64,000 nucleotides of DNA from Adiantum capillus-veneris (GCA_014529385.2 CM043968.1:6027001-6091000); one strand, 5' to 3'. Counted from the stretch's first letter, positions 47,339-57,559 are shown. Notes: generated from the letters alone by a model not told the origin. Program-made: numbers and translations.

Positions 47339-47999
47339 CCTAGCTTGTAGGCTCGCCCCCTCTTTGTAGGGCCCATGTTTGACTTGGACTTGGTCACTTC
47401 AAGCACAAGGCCAATTTACCATGAACCTTAGCTATCAAGCATGTCAAGCACCTTATTTATTAACACCTAAAAGATGAGCCTAGCTTACCCTAAGGTCGTA
47501 GGTCTAAGGACTTTTAACACTAACCTTTGGAGGTCTTTAATGAAGCTAATTCTAAGGTCTTTCAAGCTCCATTAGCTAGCATTGCTCTTTGACAGACCAT
47601 CTCTCATTTGAATCCATTGACTTTGGTCCCGTGCTGAGATAGATCCATAAGCACATGTCTATATTCTAACTCTTGTTCCCATTTATTCTCCCACATTAAA
47701 TGATCAGTTCAATATGAGAGAATCATTTGGCTTAAGGTCGTAGGTCTAAGGACTTTTAACACTAACCTTTGGAGGTCTTTAATGAAGCTAATCCTAAGGT
47801 CTTTCAAGCTCCATTAGCTAGCATTGCTCTTTGACAGACCATCTCTCATTTGAATCCATTGACTTTGGTCCCGTGCTGAGATAGATCCATAAGCACATGT
47901 CTATATTCTAACTCTTGTTCCCATTTATTCTCCCACATTTAATGATCAGTTCAATATGAGAGAATCATTTGGCTTAGTTAGATATTAGATTTTATGACA
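46044..47999 (-). repeat. 5' LTR of element B (right), shared with B'
   Basis: 1956 bp, plus-strand TGTAACCAAA to TTTTATGACA. It contains a 56-bp poly-C run, a 60-bp CT tract (47277-47336) and a 242-bp tandem duplication (47491-47732 and 47733-47974). It serves as 5' LTR of B and, at the same time, as 3' LTR of B' to its right. Confidence 0.85.
46780..46835. repeat. Poly-C tract, 56 bp
   Basis: 56 consecutive C. The corresponding place in the element C LTR has several short G runs around GGGGTCGACCCAAGC, so the tract probably grew from a G/C-rich seed. Length should be treated with caution since such runs assemble badly. Confidence 0.85.
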
Positions 48000-49214
48000 T
48001 TACCTCTCTCTTGAAATCATAGTCGTCCTCGCTTATGAGGTAGAGAAGATACGGTCTTAGTCATTAGTCGGAGTTTCTTAGCGGGTACATGATCCCTTTT
48101 TACCCTATGACATCATTCCAGAATGGATGACTAATCCATTTGGTGCTTGGGAGACTTAACTGCCGCAAGCATGTATACTCTTGAGTCCACATCATATTTC
48201 CAAAGTAGAGTGACAAATTCTACTTGGTGTTTGAGAGACGTCGTCATCACAAACATGATTGTAAGCATGCATACCACTTAAATTTGTGCACAATAAAGAG
48301 ATAATTAGTCTTATAATGCCGAAATATTTTTCATTTAGTATTTACATTTGCTTACTCTAATGTAGCATTGTAAGGCTTCAAATGTGTGTTTCATTACCCA
48401 AGCAAATAATTGTGTCTCCTCATTGTTACCCCTTTATGTCTCAAGTAGAGGTGGTCATAGCTCCAAACTTGAACCATTTTGAGTTGATGCATGAATGGTC
48501 GCCCCAAAATAACTTCAAAGTTATTGATTTTTTCTAAGTCTACTATGACAAAAGTATGTTCATACTCATACTATCCTTGAAATGTGTTCCTTGCATCCGT
48601 CTAGCATCTTCAAATGGATAATTTTGAACTTAATCAGATACCCTCGGATAATCTTACCATGTCTTAGTACCATGTCTTTATATCGAAGAATCGATTCGGG
48701 CTGAAGCACCTCTTCTTGATCTTCAATCTCGGACGGGTCCTCAATGATTGGTTCTCGTGGTGGCTCTCCTTTGTAAGGCTTAAGTAGGCTCACATGAAAA
48801 TCAACTTGAGTTGATAGGCCATCTCATTGATTGGTTTTAGGATTTGAAAAGGACCATAGTATCTTATTGCTAGTTTAGCATAATACTTTTGGTGGCCCGT
48901 AGGATTTTTGCCCGTTGTGTGCCTCAATCAAGCCTTGGAAAATTTGAGTAGGACCTAATCATTTTCTTTGAAAGCTAAGGACCTTTTTTGCTTGTTAGCA
49001 GGAGTCTTTTGTCTTTGTTGTGAGATGAATATAGCCTCCTTAATCTTTTGGAAAGATTCTTATAGGTTTCGGCTATACTCATCGACAACGAAGATCCTCC
49101 CATGTACCTTAAGTAGCAAGGGACTTTTAGGTCTTCCTCCAATGATTTCGAAGGATGTGTTTCTCGTAGTAGTATGGACATTGCTATTGTACACATACTC
49201 TACAACAAGTAGGA
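48000..49214 (-). pseudogene. Element B': 3' UTR, chromodomain and integrase fragment
   Basis: Continuous with the shared LTR at 47999. Minus strand, it holds the family 3' UTR, the chromodomain region (GKIIRGYLIKFKIIHLKMLDG, frame-disturbed), EPIIEDPSEIEDQEEVLQPE and integrase tail blocks LLKPYKGEPPREP and CYLRYMGGSSLSM in a shifted frame. Homology to B ends near 49214 (ACAACAAGTAGG, then ATTGCTATACG). The rest of this copy is absent. Confidence 0.8.
48374..48568 (-). mobile_element. Captured protease fragment of a D/G-type element inside B'
   Basis: About 195 bp not present in B or C. On the minus strand it is open for 57 codons (48567 to the stop at 48394): EYEHTFVIVDLEKINNFEVI, LGRPFMHQLKMV, SYDHLYLRH. 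This matches EYEHTFTIVDFGKKNNYDII and PFMRQLNIV, GYDHIYIRHM of element G. GTTCATACT is present at the right border and in B at the same place, a possible microhomology. It separates the 3' UTR from the chromodomain end. Confidence 0.8.
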
Positions 49215-49391
49215 TTGCTATACGTAGAGGTGTTTTTCATGGCAAATGTAAGAGGGAGGAGAGGAAGGTCACATAGAGGAGATGAGGAAGATGGAGTAGG
49301 CTAAATGCTATGCATTTTTTCCTATGTACAAAGAACTATCAAGGTAAAACTAAAAATGCCATAAGAGTGCATGTGTGAGGGGCAACGTTTA

Positions 49392-49757
49392 AGAGGGCTC
49401 CCCCATAGGCCCTCTAAAGGTGCTTTTGAGGGGCTCTTTAAATTGTGAGACATAGACCCCTACACCCTTTATTTTTTCCAAAAATGTAGGGCATTTTCAA
49501 AACGCCTTTAAGCTTGGGGGGGGGCGTCTTTCAACCACCCCTTAAATACAAAAGGGCCCTTGTTTTTAAGAAATGACTTGGTATTGTAGGTGACTCTACC
49601 TTTTGACCTCCTACACTAGGTTTTCCCATTGTCCTTTTCCCAAATTGGACCCTTCAAAGCCTGACTTGCTTCCTATGGGGATGTGTTATTCTTAAAATAC
49701 ATCTATTAAAAGTTTTGAGGACCCTCCAATGTAGAGAGCCTATGGGGGAGCACTCTG
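49392..49757. mobile_element. Possible small TIR element (MITE-like)
   Basis: AGGGCTCCCCCATAGGCCCT at the left and AGAGCCTATGGGGGAGCACT at the right are inverted repeats of about 22 bp with two or three mismatches. The 320 bp between is non-coding, with a G9 run near 49515. No clear target duplication was found, so family is undetermined. Confidence 0.4.
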
Positions 49758-49918
49758 ACCCCTGCCAACTAATTTTGGCAAACATTGCTCTCGCTTTTCA
49801 ACTTCGCGAAAATTGGCAATTTGGAAAATCCCCTGTCCTACCCCGGTCATAGGTGCAGAACGCTTATTTATAGCTACAAGGCTGATGCACGATAGGCCGC
49901 TCGTGTGAATCCACCCTA

Positions 49919-50182
49919 AGGCTTGGTTCAGACTGAACCGGCGAAAGAAACAAGGTTTCCTAAATGTGCCGCCGCCTAGTGTGAACAATGTGGAGGAGGA
50001 AAAGTGCAAAAGTGAAGGGGGTTGAGAGAGGCCATCAACTCTTCCGGAGGGGGGGGGGGGGGGGGATCGGAAGAAAAATGGAGGGCCCGACGAAAGAGTG
50101 CCTCAACTCCAACCAATTAAATTTTGCCATGAAGGAAGAACGCCCCTTTGCTTTTTTCTTCCGCCGCTTAGCCTAGTCTGAA
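49919..50182. mobile_element. Possible second MITE-like insertion upstream of host gene
   Basis: GGTTCAGACTGAACCGGCG at the left and CGCTTAGCCTAGTCTGAACC at the right are inverted relatives. Both outer sides carry CCACCCTAAG, which could be a target duplication or part of the terminal repeat. Inside is a G17 run at 50049-50065. A related motif (CCGCTCGTGTGAATCC) lies just to the left at 49893, so several diverged copies may overlap. Confidence 0.35.
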
Positions 50183-50192
50183 CCCACCCTAA

Positions 50193-50350
50193 GAAGGGCA
50201 TCAAATCCATTGCTTATTTCCAATTGTGAAGCGCGGAGCCTTTTGAAATTGCATTCCAACGGGAAGTTTGTCGAGCCGTTGATAAACATCCTGATACACT
50301 CATAGCTCACCATACAGCCATAGCTATCGCTTCTGTCCGCAGCATCCGCC
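50193..50350 (+). promoter_or_regulatory. Proximal upstream region of the host gene
   Basis: Lies between the possible MITE and the exon 1 ATG. No TATA box is obvious; the last ~60 bp are C-rich and pyrimidine-rich (CTATCGCTTCTGTCCGC) and could be 5' UTR. The assignment rests on position only. Confidence 0.3.
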
Positions 50351-53300
50351 ATGCCTTCGCCTTCCCCAAATTCTCGCAAGACCTCCTCATCTGTCGCCCC
50401 TCGCAATCTCGCAGGTTCGACTCGCGGTGATCTCCCCAACCCGACTCGAGGTCTCCTGCAAGGCACAGATTCCAGTAGTTCGGCAGGTAATGAAGCTTCG
50501 TAGACCTTCCTTTCATTTCTGTCTTGAAACGGAATGCCCGAATCGTGCTCCTTCTTTTCCTGAGCTTTGATGAAATCTGCTGACCTGCAAGACATCTTGT
50601 CGTGATTTCGATTGGCAGCTGCTAGACGTTCTGTATACGAAAGGATCGATGACCACAAGGAAAACAACACTGAAAATGGGAACTGCAGGGGAATTCAAGG
50701 AAGGCCCAATCAAAATCAAAGAGGAGCCTGCAGGAAACCATGGGTAACTCATTTCGCCAAACCTGCTGCGACATTATCTCCGAGCAGCAGAGTTTTGGTG
50801 GACCGCAATTCATCTCCTTCACCGAGGTCGGGAGAAGTAGTGCAAGGTTATGGAGAGGGGCTAGACGACCCGAAAGTGAGTGCAACACCTCCAAGGGAAC
50901 GTGAGGAAGCTTGTGCGACACCAGGGCCGGTGAAGGGTGTTGCAGATCTCTCAAAACGTATCCAGCAGTTTCTGGAAGAGCAAGACGTTGTTCTAGGTAG
51001 CAAAACTGGGAGTGCTCAAGAGGTAATTTCTTCCTGTGCTTCACTCACTCCAGTGGAGCTCGGGCAGCGTTCTGTGTCTTCTCCTTACAATCCTTACAAG
51101 TCTCCTTTCTTCGAACGTCCAAAGTTTTTGCGACTAAATGGCAGCAGCGCGTCCTCGACTTTTGATGTCGTTTATTCTACGACAGATGTGGCTGATGCGA
51201 CCATGGAACAGACAGTTGAAGAGCTTCCTTTGTTTGAAGGAGGTCAGGTTCTGGCTTCTCCTCTGCAACAGATTCAGTTTTCGAATGGCCTCTCTCTACT
51301 TTCTGCTGAAGACGAGGATATTACAGCGCACGCAGAGGAATTGCAAGATCAGCTATCCGAAGCCACATTTGATGGAGCGTCTGGCGATGCATTACAGGAA
51401 AAGCTTCAGGTGGTTATAGAAAATAAAGAGCACATTTTACAAGAATCATCCGAGAAATCTGGTCAAGGTTCACCATGTTTATCCGAATCATTAGCCAAAG
51501 CACTTGCAGTAGTAGCAGAGCAGTCTCAAGTTGAAAACGTGGAGGTTGAAACAGATCTTCAGAAAGAAGATGGTGAAGTCAAAGCTAAGATTCATTCTAC
51601 ACCTGGAGTACTGGCAAGCCAGCTTGAAAGAAAAGAAGACGGTGCTGGTAAAGCAGAGCACGATCCTCAGCCTCAAGACACGGCAAACCAGTCTCAAGAC
51701 GAAGATATGAAGTCACCTCGAGGAAAAGAAATGCACACAGGACTGGAATATGAAGGTATGGAGGACAATATGGGAGAAGAGCTGTCGTGGGGTAGAAGAG
51801 CCGGAAGGGTATCATTCTGTGGGGCACTTCTTGCTTCATTTTTTATATTTGTTCTGCTTTCATCTGCTGGCCCAGGTCTCCTTCCTGCAGCCCTTGTTAA
51901 TAATCCTGTTCAGTCCTCCTGGCATTCTAGCAAGTACCACACAAATTCTCTGGCATTTGTCCGTGGAATGGAAGGCTTATGGAGCACACACACTGTCTAT
52001 CTCCCTATTGATGTGCGAGATGCTGTGGGGAGAAGTATAAAGATATTGCATTCTTTCAGAAGATCATGGACCCAAGTACATTTAGAACTGCAGGTTTTTG
52101 CCGAGTTAATGTCAAGCATCCTTGATGACGGGCTGAGGGTTCTGATGCAGCACCTATCGCAGAGAGACGGCCCTAATTCAGACCTGGAACAAGAAGAACG
52201 AGGCCGTCAATTTGAGTGGCTGCAAGATTATGAATTTGAAGAAGACTGGCTTGACGAGACACCTCTACTAGCATACACTGATTGGGAATTGCTTCATGAG
52301 TATGACCTGGGGGCAGCTAATCAGTTTGTTCTTGGTTCCATCCCAGAGGTATTGAAGCATGATTTACGGAGAAATATGTCTCGGCTAAGTGATTCTCCTG
52401 AAGTCAGGGGCCTCCTGGAAGATTTAATGACGCTGAAAGGAGGCAACACTGAAGAAGACAGATTAGAGGTTCTGCGCTACTTCTGGCAGTACACAAGGTT
52501 TTCAGCAAGTGCTGGTGAAACTTTGATGCAATACCAGGTCAAGCATCAAGCATTAGGTATCTTAGGAGAGCAGTTGATTGGCAAGATTGATTTTGCAGCT
52601 GACGGGCTCCCCCCAGAGGAGCAGTCAACTGATATGCCTGCTTATTGTGAACAGCAGCAAGACTCTCAGCCAGACCTCAATGAAAAGGCAGAGGCTGGTT
52701 CTTACATTAGTGTAGTAACAGGCGTGCCTGATCTTTCTAAAGCGCCGCAAGACTGTCTGGCAGAAGATAGCAAGCTCAATCAAGAGACAGAGTCTTCTGC
52801 TGCTACCTTTGAGCAAGGGGGGATTGAGATGAAATCATCTGATGTGGCTGTTGAAGTGACTTGGACTCCAGAGCAGCTGCAGGAATCGGACCAGATTTTT
52901 CCATCAATTGTTCCTACACTAAACGAAAATGCCAAAGGGTCAACAGACGAATGGAAGGGTGAATTAGCGGACACGCTCATTGCGAAAATGCAGCCCGCAT
53001 TAGCTGCTAAACTTGACATTGGTCATATAGCTAGTCTTGCCATTTTCGTAGTTGGCAGCATGTTCGTTCTAGCCCGTTCTAGACGGCCCAAAAGTGCTAC
53101 TTCTCCAGTCTCCACAAGTGTGCAGTTCTTGCGAAAAACCGATCAACCGCAGGAAAGCTTGGACGGTGGTAAGCAACAGGTCACCATAATTGAAGAGCTG
53201 AATGATAAATTTGCCTCTGTGCTACAATCCCCGGAGCCAAACTTGTTACGACTGCAGAGCCTGCAAACAAGTAGAGATGAAGGTCTACTTCGAAGCCCCA

Positions 53301-53566
53301 TCCCTGCATCGACCTCTTCTCCCTATGGAAGCTTTACAACCTACAAACTGACGCAGGTAAGTAATGACGTGCCGTTTTAGTTGCTGTGGACAATTCTAAG
53401 TGTAGTTAGGATTTTAGTGTTTATTAGTCTGAAGGAACTTGTTTTGCAGGGTCAAGCTGGTGAAACAAAGCTGACGCCTGTAAGGCGATCAAGCCGCATC
53501 CGTAGCCACATCAGCATGTCACCGCAATCTGATGCTGTTAAACGGATAGCTATCTCTCCTCCGTGA
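50351..53566 (+). CDS. Plant transmembrane protein of unknown function, three exons
   Basis: Exons 50351-50486, 50619-53356 and 53450-53566 give 996 residues. Introns of 132 and 93 bp have GT-AG borders (CAG/GTAATG...TTGGCAG and CAG/GTAAGT...TTTGCAG) and keep frame. ATG 50351 is chosen because exon 2 has no upstream ATG and exon 1 gives MPSPSPNSRKTSSS in phase. Residues 1-140 are Ser/Pro-rich; 150-170 form an amphipathic KRIQQFLEEQ helix; 180-430 are acidic. Hydrophobic spans lie at about 442-470 (GALLASFFIFVLLSS) and 845-864 (IASLAIFVVGSMFVLA), the second followed by basic RSRRPK. The end has SPYGSFTTY (about 945) and TPVRRSSRIR (967-976), resembling, from memory, uncharacterised plant membrane proteins. 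Nuclear-envelope or ER location is inference. Confidence 0.85.
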
Positions 53567-53639
53567 GCGCGCTCACCCATAGCCTATTTGAGGAAACAAG
53601 TCGTCTTGTTTACCCAATCCTTCCTTTCTTGTGGCGCAA

Positions 53640-53676
<37 letters not shown>

Positions 53677-54038
53677 CTTGATATTATCATGTAGGACTTT
53701 CTTTCACGTTCCACACCTCGCTGTATTATCGTTTTCTGCCTTTGAAAATTTGCTTGCCATGTGCTGCACTGGCTAAATGAACTCAATGTTGTGAATTCAT
53801 TTGACAGATTCTTAACAGTTTTGACAGATTCTATGGTGTGCAAGAAAGAGTTTTGAATACCCTTCTTGTATGGAGGTCCTCTAAGTGGTATGCAGGTTCA
53901 CTTTTTGATAGAAGTGAAACCACTTTTGCAAGATTTAATGAGGCCTCATGCATTTGATGATAAGTGGGTTTTCCTTTGACTCCACATTTCATCGTTACAA
54001 GCCACCATTACTCTCCTCTCTCAACCTCCATCTGCCCT

Positions 54039-54118
<80 letters not shown>

Positions 54119-54196
54119 CCAATTCACACACCAAATTTGTGGAGGAAGAGGTATGCAGCGGAATAATCTGTCATCTGTTGAGCCTCTAATTGCTCT
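53567..54196 (+). other. 3' flank of the host gene with microsatellites
   Basis: Begins after the TGA at 53564-53566. Holds a GT tract (53643-53674), a duplicated TTTGACAGATTCT (about 53801 and 53820), and a CT tract running into a CA tract (54041-54115). The 3' UTR end is not evident. Confidence 0.5.
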
Positions 54197-54427
54197 TTGA
54201 AGGAGGAGGCTGCTGCTTGGAACTTGACCCACCGTTTCACCAATAAAGAAATTTATAAAGTCCTTTGTGAAAAAAGCCATTGGAGTGAGGTCATAAACGA
54301 TTCCACACGGAGTCCAGCACGATTACTGAGTAATTTCTGGAACATCCGGTATGTCTACATAGATTCACAAATTGATAAAATTGAAAAGCAATTGGAGGAG
54401 AAGGATGGGCTATCTCCTTTAAAATAG
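54197..54427 (+). other. Open segment of unknown origin, possible exon remnant
   Basis: 76 codons open between a TGA at 54179 and a TAG at 54425, without an ATG. Composition is protein-like (RFTNKEIYKVLCEKSHWSEV, then LLSNFWNIRYVYIDSQIDKI and a charged end). No family is recognised. It could be a terminal exon of a lost gene or a chance frame. Confidence 0.25.
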
Positions 54428-54483
54428 AAGATAGGCCTTTTGTGTTATCGCACATTTTCTTTAGGTAAAACGTTGGCCTGTGA

Positions 54484-54735
54484 CCTTTGCCGAAATTCCC
54501 CCTATGATTCCCGCATCCATTAAAGGCCTTGCTCGAACGTATCTACTTTTGGATTGTGGGAGACTCAGCAACGCCTTAAACTAAAGCGAAATGTTGATAG
54601 GCTGAAGCAACCTTTGCCGGAATTCCCCCTATGATTCCCACATCCATTGAAGAGCTCGAACATATCTACTTTTGGACTGTGGAAGACTTAGCAAAGCCTT
54701 AAACTAAAGCGAACTGCTAATAGGTTGAAGCAAGC
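54484..54735. repeat. Tandem duplication, ~127-bp unit
   Basis: Two copies beginning CCTTTGCCG at 54484 and 54611, both with AATTCCCCCTATGATTCCC, ATCTACTTTTGGA and GCCTTAAACTAAAGCGAA. They differ by about ten substitutions and a short gap. Confidence 0.85.
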
Positions 54736-54839
54736 TCCCCCTGGAATAAATTAGATAAAACAATGCATTCGCCCTTTGAATTCTTACAGTAGCTAATACA
54801 TTTTATACAATGCATTATTTTCGAACGAATCTGCTCTAT

Positions 54840-55495
54840 TTTATTGTTCACCAAAACACTAAAATGACCTTACTTCTTTCCCCTTGGAATCTGGAGTCTA
54901 CCTCCTCTTCTTCCCCTCCACCCTGGCATTTGCCACTAGTCTATGTCTCCTTAAGTGGTCCAATTCTCCCTTTTCGTTTTGATTTACCCCCATATCTTTT
55001 GTTTACAACTCAATGGCCATATTGACAACACAGTGAAAAATGCCGTGAATATGCACCAGGCGAGACGGCGCTCGATCTTGCTTGTGCGTCAGTCGGATGT
55101 TGTCCCCTCTGAAAGGGAGAGCACTTCTACAGGAGATCCCCATCGACATCTATAGTGCAACGAGCTAATTGTGGTTACTAGTGCTCAATGTAAATCTCAT
55201 CAACGGCACCATCCCTCCCTTCCTCGCTCTCAAACAACCTCCTCACCGGTAGCATTCCACCATAGTTGGGTCTCATGGCTAGAATCAATTTTCCGTATCT
55301 CAACAACAATTTAGTGTCGGGCACAACACTAGTAGCCTACACTTGGGAACTCCAGGTATCTATTGTGGGTTGATCTCAGTGGCAACGAGCTAGATAATGC
55401 CGGTGAGATAGCTTACACTTGGGAACTCTAGGTATCTATTGTGGGTTGATCTCAGCGGCAACGAGCTAGATGGTGCCGGTGAGGTGGTTATGCGA
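54840..55495 (+). pseudogene. Decayed leucine-rich-repeat gene fragment
   Basis: Short in-frame pieces across several frames resemble plant LRR proteins: LLLSPWNLESTSSSSPPPW as an LRR N-terminal cap, GEIPIDIYSATS near 55131, INGTIPPFLAL near 55200, NNLLTGSI near 55235, YLNNNLVSGT near 55300 and DLSGNELDGAGEV near 55450. A 76-bp unit is duplicated in tandem (55333 and 55409), about one LRR long. Frames shift repeatedly and no kinase region follows. The cap and repeats suggest a receptor-like protein or LRR-RLK ancestor. Confidence 0.5.
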
Positions 55496-55832
55496 CACTG
55501 AAATCTTTTTGTGTTAAGGAAAATATTTCATTATACTTTCTTTGGATTGAATTGAAGGGAGCTTTGAACTAAAATAAACTTCGGACTGAAGGGAACTCTT
55601 TCTCCTTCGATGGGAGAGAACTACACTAGGCTAGAAAGCCACCTCTAAGCTATTTAGTATCCTTTGGACTTAAAGGAAGCTCCTGATGTCTTATCATGTT
55701 AATCCAGACTGAAGGGAGCTCGTTCTTTTATTGATATCTTCTTATGTGAATTTGGACTGAAGCGAGCTCTTTCATTGATATCTTATCATGTTAATTTGGA
55801 CTGAAGGGAGCTCCTTCATTGATATTGTCTTA
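55496..55832. repeat. Short tandem repeats left of element C
   Basis: Units of about 60-65 bp with GGACTGAAGGGAGCTC, TTCATTGATATC and TTATCATGTTAAT recur three times between about 55690 and 55832, with weaker copies from 55545. Element C inserted inside the last unit. Confidence 0.75.
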
Positions 55833-56127
55833 TGTCATAAAATCTAATATCTAACCAACCCAAATGATTTTCTCATATTAAATTGATCACTTAATGTGGG
55901 AGAATAAACGGAACAAGTGTTAAAATATAGATATGTGCTTATAGATTTATCTCAACACGGGGCCAATAGTAAAGGGGCCCAAATGGGAGATGGTCTATCA
56001 AGAGCAAGGCTAACCAATGGAGCATAAGACCTTAGGGTTAGCTTCATTGAAGACCTCCAATAATGTGTGTAAAAGTCCTTTGACCTTAGGTAAGCTAGGG
56101 TTGAGCTTGAGGTGGGAACCCAGCCCA

Positions 56128-56300
56128 AGCTCGAGGTGCTTGTCGTGCTTGAGGTGCTTGTCCTGCTTGAGGTGCTTGTCATGCTTCAGGTGCTTGATTA
56201 AGATGCGAAGATGCTTGAGGTGCTTGACTGGCTCCATGCTTGAGGTGCTTGACTTGGTGCATGATTAAGGTGCTTGAGGTGCCTTGAGAAGCTTGCCTGA
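56128..56300. repeat. GCTTGAGGTGCTTG minisatellite in LTR C
   Basis: Repeats of about 17 bp (GCTTGAGGTGCTTGTC and variants) occur roughly eight times. The 3' LTR copy at 63400-63550 lacks an 8-bp piece (GCGAAGAT), so copy length varies within one element. In one minus-strand frame this reads as KHLKHDKHLKQDKH, an artefact. Confidence 0.85.
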
Positions 56301-56429
56301 GATGCTTGTGGGAACACCCCCTACTTCAAGTGCTTAGTCATGCTTGATGACTAAGGGGCTTGCTCATCCAAAGTCAAAAAGATCCCTACAAGGAGGGGGG
56401 CGAGCCTACCGGGGGGGGGGATGAGAGAG

Positions 56430-56430
<1 letters not shown>

Positions 56431-56487
<57 letters not shown>
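56431..56487. repeat. (CA)n microsatellite in 5' LTR of element C
   Basis: About 57 bp of CA repeat after GATGAGAGAGAA, the upstream microsatellite position. The 3' LTR has the same tract, shorter, at 63691-63737. Confidence 0.9.
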
Positions 56488-56488
<1 letters not shown>

Positions 56489-57547
56489 GGGAAGCCCCAG
56501 CTTGAAGAGGCAGCAAGGACACTTGTCAAGTTCCTCCTCATGTTGCCCTCATGGTGTGCCTGAAGCCTATTGGTTGGCCACCCAAGGGGTCCAATGATAA
56601 TTTAGGATATTTAATTAATTGATTTTGCATTTATCAAGTCCTCTCTCTCAAAGGGGAAAGGGGGACACTTGTCCCAAGGCTACCCCTGTTGCTTGTAATG
56701 GCTCCTGCTTGTGATTGGCTAGGCCTGGAGGGGTCCAATGAGTTTCAAGCATGAGCTACAAGGGGGGGGTCGACCCAAGCAAGCTAGGGGGGTGCTTAGG
56801 GGGTATACTCACCCACACACACTCTCATTGTGTACTATGCAAAGTGCAAAAGCTCCCTCTCCTTCTCAAAGCAAGTAGAGGTTGAGAGCCTACACCAACA
56901 CTCTTGGCTATGGAGTGCAAATCCATCCAAGAGCCATGCTCCAATGCTTGAGCTTGCCATCTATTTCTTCTTCATTACTATGCTATTATGTATGCTAGCA
57001 CAAGAGTTATGATAAGTGAGGAACTAGCTCTTTCTCGTATGAAATGTTTCTTCTTCCTCTTCCCTACCCTCATTCCCTGCTAGCTCTCTCCACCTTCTTC
57101 CTCTTCCCTACCCTCATTCCCTGCTAGCTCTCTCCACCTTCGAAGGTGTTTGAGGTCTTGGGACTAAGGCTTGGTATAGTTAAAGATTTCTTCAAGTTTA
57201 GCTTCTGCTATGATGGTGATGCATGAAGCTTTCCATCTCCATTGCTTCACCTAGGTCACAAGGAACACAAAGAATGTATTGTAACAAGTCTCTCTTTATG
57301 GGAGAAATCATAATACAAATGCCTATTGGAGGGAGGACCGGCTCCACATAAATCCGGTCCTCAACTGTTGTCATGTTCTCTAAATTCTCTCTCTTGCAAA
57401 AGTATTGTCTATGACAAGTTAACTAATTGCTATGATTATGTTGCTATCTTCAATTATGTCTACCCGCTATGCTCACAAAATCATTTCTTGAAAGTACTCT
57501 CATTAAATTCCGCTACTCTCAAATTGAATAGGCAAATTCCATTACAT

Positions 57548-57559
57548 TGGTATCATAGC
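57548..57559 (+). other. Primer binding site of element C
   Basis: TGGTATCATAGC, one substitution from the tRNA-iMet site, one base after the 5' LTR. It sets the LTR end at 57546. Confidence 0.85.

Larger units (their letters stand above)
40578..47999 (-). mobile_element. Element B: chromodomain Ty3 retrotransposon, minus strand, internally deleted
   Basis: Two LTRs in the same orientation flank leader, gag, a truncated pol and a 3' UTR. Compared with element C about 1.24 kb is missing between the end of gag and the RT catalytic motif. The left flank is TACAT (40573-40577). No matching duplicate follows 47999, because the right LTR runs straight into the 3' region of a further copy, B'. Coding parts carry many stops and it is not functional. 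Confidence 0.85.
55833..57546 (+). repeat. 5' LTR of element C
   Basis: 1714 bp, TGTCATAAAA to TTCCATTACA. Inside: a GCTTGAGGT minisatellite, a CA tract, and a 44-bp tandem duplication (TTCTTCCTCTTCCCTACCCT unit, about 57051-57094 and 57095-57138). The LTR start is confirmed by the same start after the polypurine tract at 63102. Confidence 0.9.

Noticed and set aside
50173-50670. 165-codon minus-strand open frame over the host-gene start
   Set aside because: Antisense shadow of exon 1 and intron 1; no recognisable protein feature.
50612-53380. 922-codon open frame starting at 50612 taken as a complete single-exon gene
   Set aside because: It begins with TTG in the last bases of an intron and ends by reading into the next intron; a GT-AG gene model with an upstream ATG exon and a downstream exon explains both ends.
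56010-56237. Lys/His-rich repeat protein on the minus strand (also 63279-63578)
   Set aside because: By-product of the GCTTGAGGT minisatellite inside the LTR.
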